A stretch of DNA of 64,000 nt from Schlesneria paludicola DSM 18645 (lineage in GTDB: Bacteria > Planctomycetota > Planctomycetia > Planctomycetales > Planctomycetaceae), in the NCBI GenBank assembly GCA_945876035.1, contig CAMCMU010000020.1:1-64000 (forward strand), in the 5' to 3' direction. Shown here piece after piece: positions 9,011 to 19,366 of this stretch. The stretch's first letter is position 1; each line of letters begins with the position of its first letter. The notes below the pieces were generated by a model. The model had not been told where the DNA came from. It ran no database searches and saw only the letters and a program-made list of their open reading frames with translations. Made by a program: the position numbers and the translations under genes.

Positions 9011-9745
9011 ATGAAGCGTTACTTCCAACTCGCCGCATTGCTCGGTGTGTTATCGACTGCCGGCTTGATTGCATGGGCTCAGAAGCCCGGTGATCGACCG
9101 CCTCCACCGAGTGGCGGAAGCAAGATCAAGAAACCGCAGATGGCCGACACCGTGAAGGCCAACATGTATGCCGACAACTGGTTCATGCTCTACATCAACG
9201 GCGAACTGGTCGCGGTCGATTCGATCAAATTCATTCCGCACAACGTGATCTCGGTCGACATCCTGCCGAACTATCCGATGACGATCGCGGTCATGGCCAA
9301 AGACAACGCCGATCCGAAAACCGGCATGGAATACGCCAACACTCAAATTGGCGATGCGGGTTTCATCCTCAAATTTTCCGATGGGACGGTCACGAATGGG
9401 CGGTGGAAGGCGAAGACGTTTTCTTGGGGCCCGGTCGACCGCGACACTAAGAACCCGCGTGTCGAAAACCTCTCGATTCCCGCGGACTGGTACACCGTCG
9501 ATTTTGACGACCGTTCGTGGGATCAAGCGAAGGAATACACTGAACAGCAAGTCGGTCCGAAGCAGCCGTTTTTTGACCATGACTTCACAGGGGCCAATTT
9601 CATTTGGACCGGCGACATCGAACTCGACAATACCGTCTTGTTCCGGTATGTCGTGAAATCGTCGCCGGATGGCAAGGCACGCGGGGATTACTCAAACCTC
9701 AACCACGTCGTGCCTGATGCACCGCCGAAGAAACCGAAGAGGTGA
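9011..9745 (+). CDS. Secreted protein of unknown function
   Basis: 244 residues. A clear signal peptide is present: MKRYFQ, then a hydrophobic core to about residue 22, ending AWA before QKPGD. A proline-rich linker follows. The mature part is mostly beta and begins NMYADNWFMLYINGEL, with FIPHNVISVDILPNYP after it. It resembles carbohydrate-binding jelly-roll domains in texture (inference), ending in a lysine/proline tail. No catalytic motif was recognised. It lies between two sulfatases and upstream of the YHYH gene, all on plus. I have the impression from memory that proteins with this YADNWFMLYINGEL stretch occur near YHYH-domain proteins elsewhere. That is unverified. Confidence 0.8.
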   Translation: MKRYFQLAALLGVLSTAGLIAWAQKPGDRPPPPSGGSKIKKPQMADTVKANMYADNWFMLYINGELVAVDSIKFIPHNVISVDILPNYPMTIAVMAKDNADPKTGMEYANTQIGDAGFILKFSDGTVTNGRWKAKTFSWGPVDRDTKNPRVENLSIPADWYTVDFDDRSWDQAKEYTEQQVGPKQPFFDHDFTGANFIWTGDIELDNTVLFRYVVKSSPDGKARGDYSNLNHVVPDAPPKKPKR

Positions 9746-9867
9746 CGCGCAACGGAAATCTTGGCAGGACGCCATCCTCAATCGGTGGTCAAGCGAAGCA
9801 TGGCCACTGGGACCACGGAACCACATTTCGAAGAGATGACAGAAAACCGAGGATCAATCCCGTGGCG

Positions 9868-11418
9868 ATGACATCGAATTGCTTATTGCACACGGCCACC
9901 TCTATCAGGGTACTGAGGCAAATTCGGCAACACCAATCTCATTCGATTTTGGCGTTGCGTTTACCACCGGGTAAACGCTGTGAGCACTCCGGATTCGTTC
10001 ACCGATTGTTCGTTGCTGCGGCGGCGATGGTCTTCGCCATCGTCATGAGTCCGTTTGACCTCATCGCTGCGGAGAAGCCTGATCGGCCCAACATCCTCCT
10101 GATGCTGGCCGACGATCAGGGTTGGAGCGGGCTTTCTGTGCCAATGCACCCGAACGTTTCCGGCTCTAAGGGAGACATGTTCCACACGCCGAATCTCGAG
10201 AAGCTCGCGGCTCAGGGGATGAGGTTCTCGGCAGGATATGCTCCGGCTTCGGTTTGTTCGCCGACGCGGGCCAGTCTGCTGACCGGCAAGAGTCCCACTC
10301 AATTGCATTGGACGAAGGCTGCTCCCGCTGGAGATGGGCACAAACTGACCGAGCCGCGTCTCAACAAAAGCATTTCTTCATCCGAAACGACGATCGCCGA
10401 GCTGTTGCATCAGGCGGGTTATGCAACCGCACACTATGGCAAGTGGCATCTCAGCGGCGGCGGGCCGGGGCAGCATGGTTACGGCGAACACGACGGTGAC
10501 ACGGGCAATGAGCACGCGTCTCAGTTCAAAGATCCGAATCCGGTCGACATCTTCGGCATGGCGGATCGAGCGGCGGTGTTCATGGAGAAGAGTTCCAAAG
10601 CCAAGCAGCCGTTCTTCATTCAACTGTCGTGGCACGCGTTGCATGCGTCGGGGAACGCGAACAGGGCAACTCGGGCGAAGTACGAGCAACAGATGCAGGG
10701 TCAAAACACCAAACAGATCAACATTGCCGCCATCACGGAAGATCTGGACACCGGCGTCGGTCGCGTGATGGCGGCGTTGGAACGACTCGGCTTGGCCGGC
10801 TGCACGTATGTCATCTACATGTCGGATAACGGAGCGAGCGGCGGGAGGAAGGTTTTGAATGGTAGCAAAGGGGGCTTGTGGGAGGGTGGTCTCCGAGTCC
10901 CGTTCATCGTGTGTGGTCCTGGGGTAACGGCGAATTCATGGTGCCACACGCGAGTCGTGGGCTACGACTTATTTCCCACTTTCTGCCAATGGGCGGGCAT
11001 CTCGGCCAATACACTGCCGAAAGGAATCGAGGGAGGCAGTATCGCCTCGCTGCTGGCCAACGATGGTCGAGGTGAGGTCAAACGCCCTCGCGAGGAATTG
11101 GTGTTTCACTTCCCACACTACCAAGGAGACACGCCGCACTCAGCGATTTTTCTGGGGGATCTGAAATTGATTCACTTCTATGAAGATCATCGCAGCCTCT
11201 TATTCGACCTGTCGAAAGACATCGGCGAACGTCACGACCTCGCCGAACGCATGCCCGCCGAAACGAAGAAGCTGCGAGAGCGATTAGAGAACTATTTGGC
11301 GGCGGTTGATGCCCAGTTCCCAACCGTGAATCCTGATTACGATCCCAATCGACCGACCACTCCCGAACGCAGACAAAGGGACCAGGAAAAGAAGGCTCAG
11401 AAGAAGCCGAAGAAGTGA
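9868..11418 (+). CDS. Secreted sulfatase, second copy
   Basis: The frame is open from GTG 9742, overlapping the previous stop. ATG 9868 is my choice because the first 42 codons look non-coding, but the true start may be later, near the hydrophobic segment VHRLFVAAAAMVFAIV that precedes the mature N-terminus AAEKPDRPNILLMLADDQG. The motif CSPTR (Cys about 130 from this start) marks a Cys-type sulfatase requiring formylglycine conversion. HYGKWHLSGGGPG, MSDNGASGG and NGSKGGLWEGGLRVP are further family signatures. Only moderately similar to the sulfatase at 7342, so not a recent duplicate. The lysine-rich C-terminus (KKAQKKPKK) recalls the tails of its neighbours. Confidence 0.9.
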   Translation: MTSNCLLHTATSIRVLRQIRQHQSHSILALRLPPGKRCEHSGFVHRLFVAAAAMVFAIVMSPFDLIAAEKPDRPNILLMLADDQGWSGLSVPMHPNVSGSKGDMFHTPNLEKLAAQGMRFSAGYAPASVCSPTRASLLTGKSPTQLHWTKAAPAGDGHKLTEPRLNKSISSSETTIAELLHQAGYATAHYGKWHLSGGGPGQHGYGEHDGDTGNEHASQFKDPNPVDIFGMADRAAVFMEKSSKAKQPFFIQLSWHALHASGNANRATRAKYEQQMQGQNTKQINIAAITEDLDTGVGRVMAALERLGLAGCTYVIYMSDNGASGGRKVLNGSKGGLWEGGLRVPFIVCGPGVTANSWCHTRVVGYDLFPTFCQWAGISANTLPKGIEGGSIASLLANDGRGEVKRPREELVFHFPHYQGDTPHSAIFLGDLKLIHFYEDHRSLLFDLSKDIGERHDLAERMPAETKKLRERLENYLAAVDAQFPTVNPDYDPNRPTTPERRQRDQEKKAQKKPKK

Positions 11419-11431
11419 CGTATCAACGGGG

Positions 11432-11479
11432 CGCACGCGGTTCGCGTGCGTCTCAATCAAACGGCACGCGAAACGCGTG
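11432..11479. repeat. Two consecutive CACGCG-type stem-loops
   Basis: 11432-11450 is CGCACGCG, loop GTT, CGCGTGCG. 11465-11479 is CACGCG, loop AAA, CGCGTG. Both share the CACGCG core and fill the gap between the second sulfatase and the YHYH gene. No T run follows, and the second ends just before the YHYH ribosome site. Confidence 0.65.
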
Positions 11480-11497
11480 TTGCGACAGGAGTTCCCT

Positions 11498-13174
11498 ATG
11501 TTCCGCATCACAAATTCTGTCACCACATGGCTCGCCTTGCTCTTGGCAAGTTCATGGGCCATGGCCCATCCCGGCCACTCGCCCCGACAGCAGGCAACCG
11601 CGCCCGCCCGTGTTGAACAAGTCCGATCCGATACCGAGAATCAGGCGGCGGCGTTACTCGTCGTGCAGGAATTGCCGTGGCTGCTGGCGCAGCTCGATCA
11701 AACGCAATCGCGCGCTGTGGGAGACAAGGCACCCGAGATGGCCAAGGCGTTCGAAGCGTTTGTCAAACTGAAGACGATCAAGACTCGATGGGATGAGCGT
11801 TACTTCTACGTTGAGTCGAATGGCATTCCCGTTCATCAGATGATGGTCGGCATCACCGCCTGGCAGCAGCAGGTGCCGTTGCCGCAGAAGTACGTCGGTG
11901 AAAACTCGTGGCGGATCCCGTTGCATCCGGTTCCGGCGAAGACACCGCAGTCCGCCAAGGGCCACTTCCTGCGTGGAGCCATTGCAGTGGCAGCCAACGG
12001 CATCCCGATCTTCAACCCGCTCAACAATCGAGGTGAGGATTCAGCGGCAATCGGGGAACTCGATGAGTTCGGTGGTCATTGTGGTCGCGCCGACGACTAC
12101 CACTATCACCTCGCTCCAATCCATCTGGAGCAGACGATTGGCAAGGGTCAGCCGATCGCTTACGCCCTCGATGGCTATCCGATCTATGGGTATGAGGAAC
12201 CGGACGGGTCGCCGGTCGTTGGCCTCGATGCACTTAACGGCCACAATGACAAGAGCGGCAACTACCACTATCACGCCACAAAAAAATATCCGTATCTCAA
12301 CGGAGGCTTTTTCGGTGAAGTGACTGAGCGTGGCGGCCAAGTCGATCCTCAACCGCGTGCGGAGCCGATTCGCCCCGATCTCCGGCCGCTGCGCGATGCC
12401 AAGATCACCGACTTCCAAGAGACGAATCCCGGTCAACACGTGCTGACCTACGACGTGAGGGGACGGAAGGGGACGGTCAGTTACACGCTCGCCGCCGATG
12501 GCTCAGCCAACTTCTCCTTCACCGACACCAGCGGCAAGACAACTCAGGAAACATACTCGGCCAAACGACGTGGCGGTGGCCCCAAAGAGCGTCAGCCACC
12601 ACTCCGGCCCGGGGAAAACCGACCACCGCGCGACGGCCAGCGGCCTCCGCCACGTGCGGAGACTCGTCCCCGTCATTCGCCCCGCGCAGATTCAAAAACG
12701 ACGCAGAGCAACATACCACAATTGCGAGTGACGAGCCCCGCCTTTGAATCGGGTAGCAGCATCCCCATCGAGTTCACCGGCGACGGAGAGCGTGCGTCTC
12801 CGCCACTCGAATGGACGGATGTTCCCGTTGGAACAAAATCATTCGCTATCCACGTCTGGCACATCCCCGGCCCCGGCGAGGTCAAGTCGTATTGGATCGT
12901 TTACAATATTCCCGGCAACGTCAGGACGTTTGCCAAAAACAACAATTCCTTAGGCACCGTCGGCCTCAACGACAAGAATCGCCGTGAGTACGATCCGATG
13001 AAATCGAAAGGTCCTGGCTTGAAGCTATACCACATCACCGTTTACGCCCTTGCGACCGAGGAGATCCCAAAACTCACTCCCGACACAGCCACCCGAGCCA
13101 ATCTCTTCGAGGCCATTCAAGGCATCACGCTCGCCGAAGGAACATTGGACTTTCAGTATGAACGGAAGCCTTGA
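11498..13174 (+). CDS. Secreted YHYH-domain protein fused to a C-terminal PEBP-like domain
   Basis: 558 residues from ATG 11498, with CAGGAG directly upstream. The signal peptide ends at SSWAMAH. The middle part (about 85-290) is a YHYH domain: DDYHYHLAPIHLEQ, IAYALDGYPIYGYEEPDG, then GNYHYHATKKYPYLNGG. A proline/arginine-rich linker follows (about 350-400). The last 150 residues are a PEBP/YbhB-like domain: FTGDGERASPPLEWTDVP, then SYWIVYNIPGNVRTF. Both domain types are widespread; YHYH has no firm biochemical role and the pairing within one chain is unusual to me. A short GGCCG-CAAA-CGGCC hairpin follows the stop. Context suggests joint action with the neighbouring sulfatases and the 244-aa secreted protein, which is inference. 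Confidence 0.88.
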   Translation: MFRITNSVTTWLALLLASSWAMAHPGHSPRQQATAPARVEQVRSDTENQAAALLVVQELPWLLAQLDQTQSRAVGDKAPEMAKAFEAFVKLKTIKTRWDERYFYVESNGIPVHQMMVGITAWQQQVPLPQKYVGENSWRIPLHPVPAKTPQSAKGHFLRGAIAVAANGIPIFNPLNNRGEDSAAIGELDEFGGHCGRADDYHYHLAPIHLEQTIGKGQPIAYALDGYPIYGYEEPDGSPVVGLDALNGHNDKSGNYHYHATKKYPYLNGGFFGEVTERGGQVDPQPRAEPIRPDLRPLRDAKITDFQETNPGQHVLTYDVRGRKGTVSYTLAADGSANFSFTDTSGKTTQETYSAKRRGGGPKERQPPLRPGENRPPRDGQRPPPRAETRPRHSPRADSKTTQSNIPQLRVTSPAFESGSSIPIEFTGDGERASPPLEWTDVPVGTKSFAIHVWHIPGPGEVKSYWIVYNIPGNVRTFAKNNNSLGTVGLNDKNRREYDPMKSKGPGLKLYHITVYALATEEIPKLTPDTATRANLFEAIQGITLAEGTLDFQYERKP

Positions 13175-13431
13175 GTCGGGCCGCAAACGGCCAATGAAAC
13201 CCTTTGGCAGTCACTGAAATACAGGCCTATTGAAAGATCCTCAACGCTGCCCTGTCCTTGGTGCTCGCGGCCCAGACGCGTGATCTCTTCAAGGTCTTTC
13301 ACGCCAATTTTCTCAGGATCGATGACGACAGTGTCGATGCCGTTGCTGTCGAACATGTTGTGGCGGTGTCGTGCTCCGACCGAGGCCCATCGAAACTTGT
13401 CGCCGGCCACTTTTGCATGACCAAATGTCAT
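13153..13431 (-). CDS. Possible small gene of unknown function, antisense to the YHYH gene end
   Basis: 92 codons on minus, starting at ATG 13431. The first 65 residues look protein-like: FRWASVGARHRHNMFD, IDTVVIDPEKIGVKDLEEI. The tail then degenerates where it runs into the opposite-strand YHYH stop. The frame may be a truncated remnant of a longer gene. No domain is recognised. The inverted repeat at 13457-13480 lies just upstream. No ribosome site is obvious. Confidence 0.35.
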   Translation of the reverse strand: MTFGHAKVAGDKFRWASVGARHRHNMFDSNGIDTVVIDPEKIGVKDLEEITRLGREHQGQGSVEDLSIGLYFSDCQRVSLAVCGPTQGFRSY

Positions 13432-13456
13432 GGAGTCAATTTTTCGGGAGCGTTTT

Positions 13457-13480
13457 CTGATATAGTGACGCTATGATCAG
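13457..13480. promoter_or_regulatory. Near-perfect inverted repeat, candidate operator
   Basis: CTGATATAG, five-base centre TGACG, CTATGATCAG. The arms pair over nine positions with a single bulged base. It lies about 100 bases upstream of the PSCyt1/DUF1553 start and 26 bases upstream of the opposing small frame, in a region without any other clear promoter feature. Confidence 0.45.
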
Positions 13481-13577
13481 GAAATAGGAGCAGCGCCGTC
13501 ATTGCGTGCTGCCGTGATCTGTGCCCCGTCGATTGCTCACAGCGTTCCTAAAGAAAAGACTTCAAGATGAGGCATCA

Positions 13578-16500
13578 ATGCTGGCACACTCCAATATGAC
13601 CATTCCGAGAGACCTGTGGATGATTTATTTGCGGATTCCCACACGACGTTTTGTTTTAGTAGGGGTTCGCTGTCTGCTGCTCTCGGCGGTGTCGTCGCTC
13701 TCGGCTGAGGAACAGGTTGATTATCTGAAGCAGATCAAACCGTTGCTAACGGAGCGATGCGTGGCTTGTCACGGGGTCCTCAAGCAAGAAGCGGGCTTGC
13801 GACTCGACACAGCCGCGTTGGCAATCCAAGGCGGCGAGTCGGGAGCCGTGATCAAGCCCGGAGAGGCTACTGCGAGTCTGTTGCTGAAACGCGTCACCAC
13901 GACCGAAGAGTCCGAACGCATGCCTCCGGAAGGTGAGCCACTGAAGCCCGAACAGATTGCGGCACTGCGAAACTGGATTAATCAGCAGGCGCAAGCTCCG
14001 GCACATGAGCAACCGGAACGCCACCCCCGCGACCATTGGTCTTTCAAGACTCCCGTGCGACCGGCGGTGCCTGACCTCCCCTCACAAACGGACAGTTTCA
14101 AGCCGCAAATCGCCAACCCCATTGACGTCTTTATCACCAGCGCCCAACGGAGCCGAGGGATCGTGCCCCAAGCCGAAGCCGATCGGCGAATCTGGTTGCG
14201 ACGCGTGTCGCTGGATTTGATTGGCTTGCCGCCTACACCCACAGAACTCGAAGCGTTCTTGGCCGACGACTCATCGGAGGCCGATGACAATGTCGTCACG
14301 CGGTTGCTTGAAAGCCCTCAGTATGGCCAGCGTTGGGGACGGCATTGGATGGATATCTGGCGTTATAGTGATTGGTGGGGGCTGGGAAGCGAGGTCCGCA
14401 ATTCTCAGAAACACATCTGGCACTGGCGTGACTGGATCGTGGAGTCGATCAACTCGGACAAGGGCTACGACCAGATGCTGCGCGAGATGCTCGCGGCAGA
14501 TGAACTCTATCCCAATGACCTCGATCGGATGCGTGCCACCGGGTATCTGGCTCGGCAGTACTTCATCTTCAATCGGACCAGTTGGCTGGACGAGACCATC
14601 GAGCACACCGCGAAGGCAATGCTCGGTCTGACGTTCAATTGTGCGAAGTGTCATGACCACAAGTACGACCCATTCTCGCAGGTCGAGTATTACAAGATCC
14701 GTGCCATCTTCGAGCCATATCAAATTCGCACGGAGATGATTTCCGGCCAGCTTGATTTGGAGAAAGATGGCATTCCGCACGCATTCGATGCGCATCTGGA
14801 TCTGCCGACGCATCTGCACGTTCGCGGCGACGAGAGCAATCCGGACAAGAGCCGGATTATGGAACCTGCCGTGCCCGCGTTCTTATCGTCCGACGCGTTA
14901 AAGCTCACGATCGAACCGGTCTTACTCCCGCCCGAAGCGACGTCTCCAGGCCTGCGCGACTTCGTGATCAAGATGCATCGGCAAGCCGCCGAGCAGCAGA
15001 TCGCCGCTGCCCGGTCCGCGGTCGAAGCAGCCCAGAAGACGCTCCTTGAATCCGCGGCACAGGAATTAGCCGCGAAGGACACGGCGTTGGAGGCGGCAGC
15101 GCAGGGCGATGCAAAATCTGCCGACAACAAACCGACCAGTCTCCCGAACGAGCTTTTCGTGCGAGACGATTTTTTAGTGCCCAACCCCGAACTCTGGGAG
15201 CCACAGACCGGCCACTGGAGCTACGCCAATGGTCACCTGATCCAATCCCAGATCGGTGCAAACCGCGACGCCGTGCGTTTAAAACAACTACCGCCACACG
15301 ACTTTGAAGCCCGTCTGAAATACATCCCAACCGGCGGCGAGATGTGGAAGTCGGTGGGCATCTCGTGTGACGTCACTGCGGCAGGGAATGAGTTGTTGGC
15401 GTATGTCAGTTCCGTTGCTGGAGCGTCGAAATCACAGATCGCATTTAAGCAAGATAGTCACTACGTCTATCCACCGACCGCACAACAATCTCGCAACGTC
15501 GAACTCAATCAACCGCACGAGATCGTGCTGCGAATTCGTGGGACGTTACTCAACATGTCCGTCGATGGCGAGCACTCCATCGCCTACCAACTGCCGGCGG
15601 GTTTGGAGCGGCAACACGGGTACTTGGAACTCATCGCCTTTGACGCACAAGTCGAACTTCTGGCGTTTGAACTCCGAGCCTTGCCGGCGGAACTGCAACT
15701 CGTCGAAGCGGCCCATTCCCAGACGCCGCCGGTTGCCACGGTCACACTGACGCGGGTTGATGAGCTGCGGCTGGCCGTAACGATCGCACAGAAAGTCCAG
15801 ACGACTGCCGAAGCGCAACTCGCTTGCATCGAAGCACGAGTCGCCGCCGATCGGGCGCGTCACTTGGGCTCGGAATCGTCGAGAACGACAGATCTCGCAC
15901 TCGCCGCCGGAAGATCAGAACGAGTCCTGGCAGCCGCAGGCGCGGACGAGGAACTTCGTCGGGCGGAACTCGCCGTAGCACAAGCGACAGCCGACAAAAA
16001 AGCCGATGCCGACAAAAAACTCGACACCGCCAAGGCCACGTTCGAGACGTCTCAAAAAGCGATCGACGTGCCGAATGAGGTCTATACGTCACTGTCTGGC
16101 GCGAAGAAGACACAAGAGGACTATCAAAATCGTAACGCCGGCAAACCGTTTCCGGCGACGAGCAGCGGGCGACGATCCGCTTTTGCAAAGTGGCTTACGG
16201 ACCCACGTCAACCGCTTACGGCCCGCGTTGCTGTGAATCACATCTGGATCCGGCACATGGGCAAGGCGCTGGTCCCAACGGTGTTCGACTTCGGTCGCAA
16301 GGGGGCGCCGCCAACACACCCCGAGCTGCTCGATTGGCTGGCCGCCGAACTCATCGAACACAACTGGAGCATGAAGCACATTCATCGGCTGATCGTCACA
16401 TCGCACGTCTATCGTCTGTCGTCATCGAGTGCCGGAGCCACCGACGCGACCTTAGCGGCCGATCCCGAGAACCGCTTTTACTGGCGGATGAACCCTGTGC

Positions 16501-17009
16501 GGATGGAATCGCAAATCGTGCGTGACAGCCTGCTGCATCTCGCTGGAGAACTCGATCTGTCGTTGGGCGGTCCGTCGATGGCGACCAACGACGAATCCGC
16601 TCGTCGTCGCAGCCTCTACTTCGTCCATTCGCACAACGACCACCAGCCGTTTCTCGCCGCCTTCGACGACGCGAGCGTGCTCGACTGCTATCGCCGAGCG
16701 GAGAGCATCGTCCCGCAACAAGCTCTGGCAATGGAGAACAGTTCGCTAGCCACCGCGCTAGCCGACAAGATCGCTCAACACATGGCCGAAGCGCGACCGA
16801 ATGCGGCCGACTCGGACTTCATCCGTAAAGCGTTTTTGAGTATTTTGTCTGTTGAACCGACCGCTAACGAACTCGCCACAATGTCTGAGATGCTCAACCG
16901 CATGACCGACCTCGCCCGAGCAAAGAAACGTCCGAATCCGGAAGGTTTCGCTCGGACAAATCTCGTTCATACTCTCTTGAATCACAATGACTTCATCACG
17001 ATTCGATGA
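13578..17009 (+). CDS. PSCyt1/DUF1549/DUF1553 heme-binding secreted protein
   Basis: 1143 residues from ATG 13578, chosen because GAGG lies five bases upstream; ATGs at 13596 and 13620 are alternatives. An N-terminal hydrophobic segment ends LSAEEQ. CVACH (about residue 61) is the Planctomycete cytochrome-C heme motif in the PSCyt1 domain. DUF1549 follows with [15 protein letters not shown] and [14 protein letters not shown] second Cxx[16 protein letters not shown], lies about residue 355. A lectin-like beta insert (about 530-700) and an Ala/Glu-rich helical stretch (about 720-850) come before DUF1553 ([19 protein letters not shown]). The biochemical role is unknown; electron transfer linked to extracellular polymer breakdown has been suggested for the family. 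It overlaps the DUF1501 gene by four bases, the standard pairing in this phylum. Confidence 0.93.
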   Translation: MLAHSNMTIPRDLWMIYLRIPTRRFVLVGVRCLLLSAVSSLSAEEQVDYLKQIKPLLTERCVACHGVLKQEAGLRLDTAALAIQGGESGAVIKPGEATASLLLKRVTTTEESERMPPEGEPLKPEQIAALRNWINQQAQAPAHEQPERHPRDHWSFKTPVRPAVPDLPSQTDSFKPQIANPIDVFITSAQRSRGIVPQAEADRRIWLRRVSLDLIGLPPTPTELEAFLADDSSEADDNVVTRLLESPQYGQRWGRHWMDIWRYSDWWGLGSEVRNSQKHIWHWRDWIVESINSDKGYDQMLREMLAADELYPNDLDRMRATGYLARQYFIFNRTSWLDETIEHTAKAMLGLTFNCAKCHDHKYDPFSQVEYYKIRAIFEPYQIRTEMISGQLDLEKDGIPHAFDAHLDLPTHLHVRGDESNPDKSRIMEPAVPAFLSSDALKLTIEPVLLPPEATSPGLRDFVIKMHRQAAEQQIAAARSAVEAAQKTLLESAAQELAAKDTALEAAAQGDAKSADNKPTSLPNELFVRDDFLVPNPELWEPQTGHWSYANGHLIQSQIGANRDAVRLKQLPPHDFEARLKYIPTGGEMWKSVGISCDVTAAGNELLAYVSSVAGASKSQIAFKQDSHYVYPPTAQQSRNVELNQPHEIVLRIRGTLLNMSVDGEHSIAYQLPAGLERQHGYLELIAFDAQVELLAFELRALPAELQLVEAAHSQTPPVATVTLTRVDELRLAVTIAQKVQTTAEAQLACIEARVAADRARHLGSESSRTTDLALAAGRSERVLAAAGADEELRRAELAVAQATADKKADADKKLDTAKATFETSQKAIDVPNEVYTSLSGAKKTQEDYQNRNAGKPFPATSSGRRSAFAKWLTDPRQPLTARVAVNHIWIRHMGKALVPTVFDFGRKGAPPTHPELLDWLAAELIEHNWSMKHIHRLIVTSHVYRLSSSSAGATDATLAADPENRFYWRMNPVRMESQIVRDSLLHLAGELDLSLGGPSMATNDESARRRSLYFVHSHNDHQPFLAAFDDASVLDCYRRAESIVPQQALAMENSSLATALADKIAQHMAEARPNAADSDFIRKAFLSILSVEPTANELATMSEMLNRMTDLARAKKRPNPEGFARTNLVHTLLNHNDFITIR

Positions 17010-18490
17010 TGCCGCAGAGAAACAGCACCATGACTCAAACTCGTCACTCTGATCCATTTCGTAGTGTGCCTCGTCGCACGTTTCTTGCCGATGTTGGCTT
17101 GGGCTTCACTGGCTTGGCGTTGGGCGCGATGCTTGCAAAAGACACAATCGGGCGTGCGACTGAGCCGGCCGTATGGCAGCCGCCGAATGGGGAGCCGAAA
17201 TTCACTCCGAAAGCAAAAAGCGTCGTGTGGCTGTTCATGAATGGAGGCGTTTCGCATGTGGAGTCGTTCGATCCGAAACCAGAGATCACCAAGCATGCTG
17301 GCAAGTCGATCAGTGAGACTCCCTACGCCGACACGCAGAAGCCCGAGCGGCTGAAGCGGCGCGAAGTCGCCTTCAATGTCGAATTGCGGCAAAAGCTCTA
17401 TCCGTTGCAGATCGGCTTTCGAAAATACGGCGAGAGCGGTATCGAACTGAGCGACTGGGTGCCGCACATCGGAAGCTGCATCGACGACCTTGCGGTCGTA
17501 CGTTCGATGTGGACCACGGATGACAATCACGGCGCTCAGACGCAATTTCATTCGGGACGACATATGCTCGATGGCGAATTCCCGACGCTTGGTGCGTGGG
17601 TGCATTATGGGTTGGGATCGATCAACGACAACCTGCCGCAGTTCATCTCGATGGGTCAACGCGAATACTGGAATGCCAAAGACGGCCATTACCTCGGCCC
17701 GGCTCACGATGCTGTTCCGATTCGAGTCGATCCCAATAACCCGCTCGACTATGGTACCCCCGCTAACGGCTTAGGGGTGGATGAGCAGCAACTCGGCTTT
17801 GAATTGGCCGGACGGCTGAATCGGCTGAAGGCGATCGAATATCCGAATGACCCCGCTTTGATAGCGCGCATCAAAGCCTACGAACTCGCCTTTCGTATGC
17901 AGACCTCCATCCCCGAGGCGCTCGGATTCAATACTGAGACGCAAGCGACGCAGGAGCTCTACGGTCTCGACGAACCCGCCACTTGCGACTTTGGCTCGCA
18001 GATGCTGGCGACCCGAAGGCTGATCGAACGCGGCGTGCGTTTCATTCAGGTCCAACACGGAGCCGGTGGAGCGGGAAAATGGGACGCACACGGCGACTTG
18101 AAGACCAACCACGAGAAGAACTTCAAAAAGGTCGATAAGCCGATCGCCGGTTTACTCAAGGATCTTAAACAACGCGGCCTGCTCGATTCCACGATCGTGA
18201 TCTTCGCCACCGAGTTTGGTCGAACTCCCGCCTCGCAAGGAACCGACGGCCGCGATCATCACCCCTACGGCTTCTCGGTCTGGATGGCTGGCGGCGGACT
18301 GAAACGCGGGATCGTGCATGGAGCGACTGATGAAATCGGCTTCCACGCGGTCGAGCATCGGCACTATGTGACCGACATTCATGCTACGATTCTCAAGCAA
18401 CTCGGCCTCGACTCCCGCACTTTGGAGGTCCCCGGCCGCAAGCGTCTCGACATCGACCACGGCCAGCCCATTGACGAGATCATCGCTTGA
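17006..18490 (+). CDS. DUF1501 secreted protein
   Basis: 494 residues. The ATG overlaps the stop of the PSCyt1/DUF1553 gene in ATGA, so translation is probably coupled. The N-terminus carries a twin-arginine-like signal, [20 protein letters not shown], implying Tat export of a folded protein. The DUF1501 body belongs to the alkaline-phosphatase/sulfatase-like superfamily: [38 protein letters not shown], then [11 protein letters not shown] and [17 protein letters not shown] with metal-ligand His/Asp. Family function is not established. It is nearly always paired with a DUF1549/DUF1553 gene, as here. Confidence 0.94.
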   Translation: MMPQRNSTMTQTRHSDPFRSVPRRTFLADVGLGFTGLALGAMLAKDTIGRATEPAVWQPPNGEPKFTPKAKSVVWLFMNGGVSHVESFDPKPEITKHAGKSISETPYADTQKPERLKRREVAFNVELRQKLYPLQIGFRKYGESGIELSDWVPHIGSCIDDLAVVRSMWTTDDNHGAQTQFHSGRHMLDGEFPTLGAWVHYGLGSINDNLPQFISMGQREYWNAKDGHYLGPAHDAVPIRVDPNNPLDYGTPANGLGVDEQQLGFELAGRLNRLKAIEYPNDPALIARIKAYELAFRMQTSIPEALGFNTETQATQELYGLDEPATCDFGSQMLATRRLIERGVRFIQVQHGAGGAGKWDAHGDLKTNHEKNFKKVDKPIAGLLKDLKQRGLLDSTIVIFATEFGRTPASQGTDGRDHHPYGFSVWMAGGGLKRGIVHGATDEIGFHAVEHRHYVTDIHATILKQLGLDSRTLEVPGRKRLDIDHGQPIDEIIA

Positions 18491-19366
18491 AACAAATCCG
18501 GCGATGACGCCGTATCGCTCGGCTGAGACAGGGTTGCCGAAGTCGTCGGTGGTGCTGTTCTACGCGCGATGCGGCAACGGTCCGGCATTTCGTGCGGGCT
18601 TCGGGGAGATCCGTGAATCGCGTGACCGTCGCCGTCTCGTTGATGAGACACTTTCGGCGTGCGGTAGTGTTGTTAGCGACCGGAGTGTTTCAGCAGCGGA
18701 CTGCCTGTTAAAAAAAGCGGCGGAGTCGAGTCCTTGAAAGAGCCTCTCACCTGAGTCGCGGCTGTGCGAAATCTTCGGCGTCACTCCATTTCTTGATTCG
18801 ACAGGCGACGAGACCATGCGTTCCTGAGAAAATTCACTGAGTGAGACAGTTTCCTGATCCGGACAACTTTCTGGCTGCCGTCGAAGCGGGGAGTTGAATG
18901 CCAAACCCTCGCTTGGCGACTTCCGGCGGATCTGGATGGAATCGAGGGCGCGTGACGCGTCGCCCAGCACCGTGGGGAAGAAACACCAACTCAACGCCTT
19001 TCGAGAGCAATCAACGAGTCTTGTCCAGTGACTGGTGACGATCCCCGTGGCGGGGCATTGCTGATTGACGATCGGGTTTGGTGTCGGCGTTGTTTGTAGG
19101 TTTGAAAGCGCCAGCTCCATGGCCTCGGAAAATTCCACTGGATCCTGTGGGCGAAGCAGGTGGCTTTGTGGTTCTAGTTCGCACAATTCAGGAGACCTGC
19201 CTCAGCCTTTGTGACCTTCCCACAGGTTGAAATGTCGATGCGTCTACTGGATACTGTCGCAAATTGTGATGTCTGTCACCATCTCACTTTCTGGCATATC
19301 ATCGCCCTGCAGGCTTCAAAGCGAATCCGACAGTTCGAGAGCGCTAGGAATCAACGAGGAATTCCG
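18491..19366. other. Long intergenic region, no convincing gene
   Basis: About 880 bases between DUF1501 and the NHL gene. The longest open frame is 208 codons on minus (18560-19186), rich in Ser and Arg, with no recognisable domain, repeat or ribosome site. I do not call it a gene. Small palindromes are present, for example CCCCG-TGG-CGGGG near 19050. It may contain decayed coding sequence. Confidence 0.4.

Noticed and set aside
18560-19186. 208-codon minus frame
   Set aside because: Ser/Arg-rich, no recognisable domain or start site; long frames by chance are expected in this base composition.
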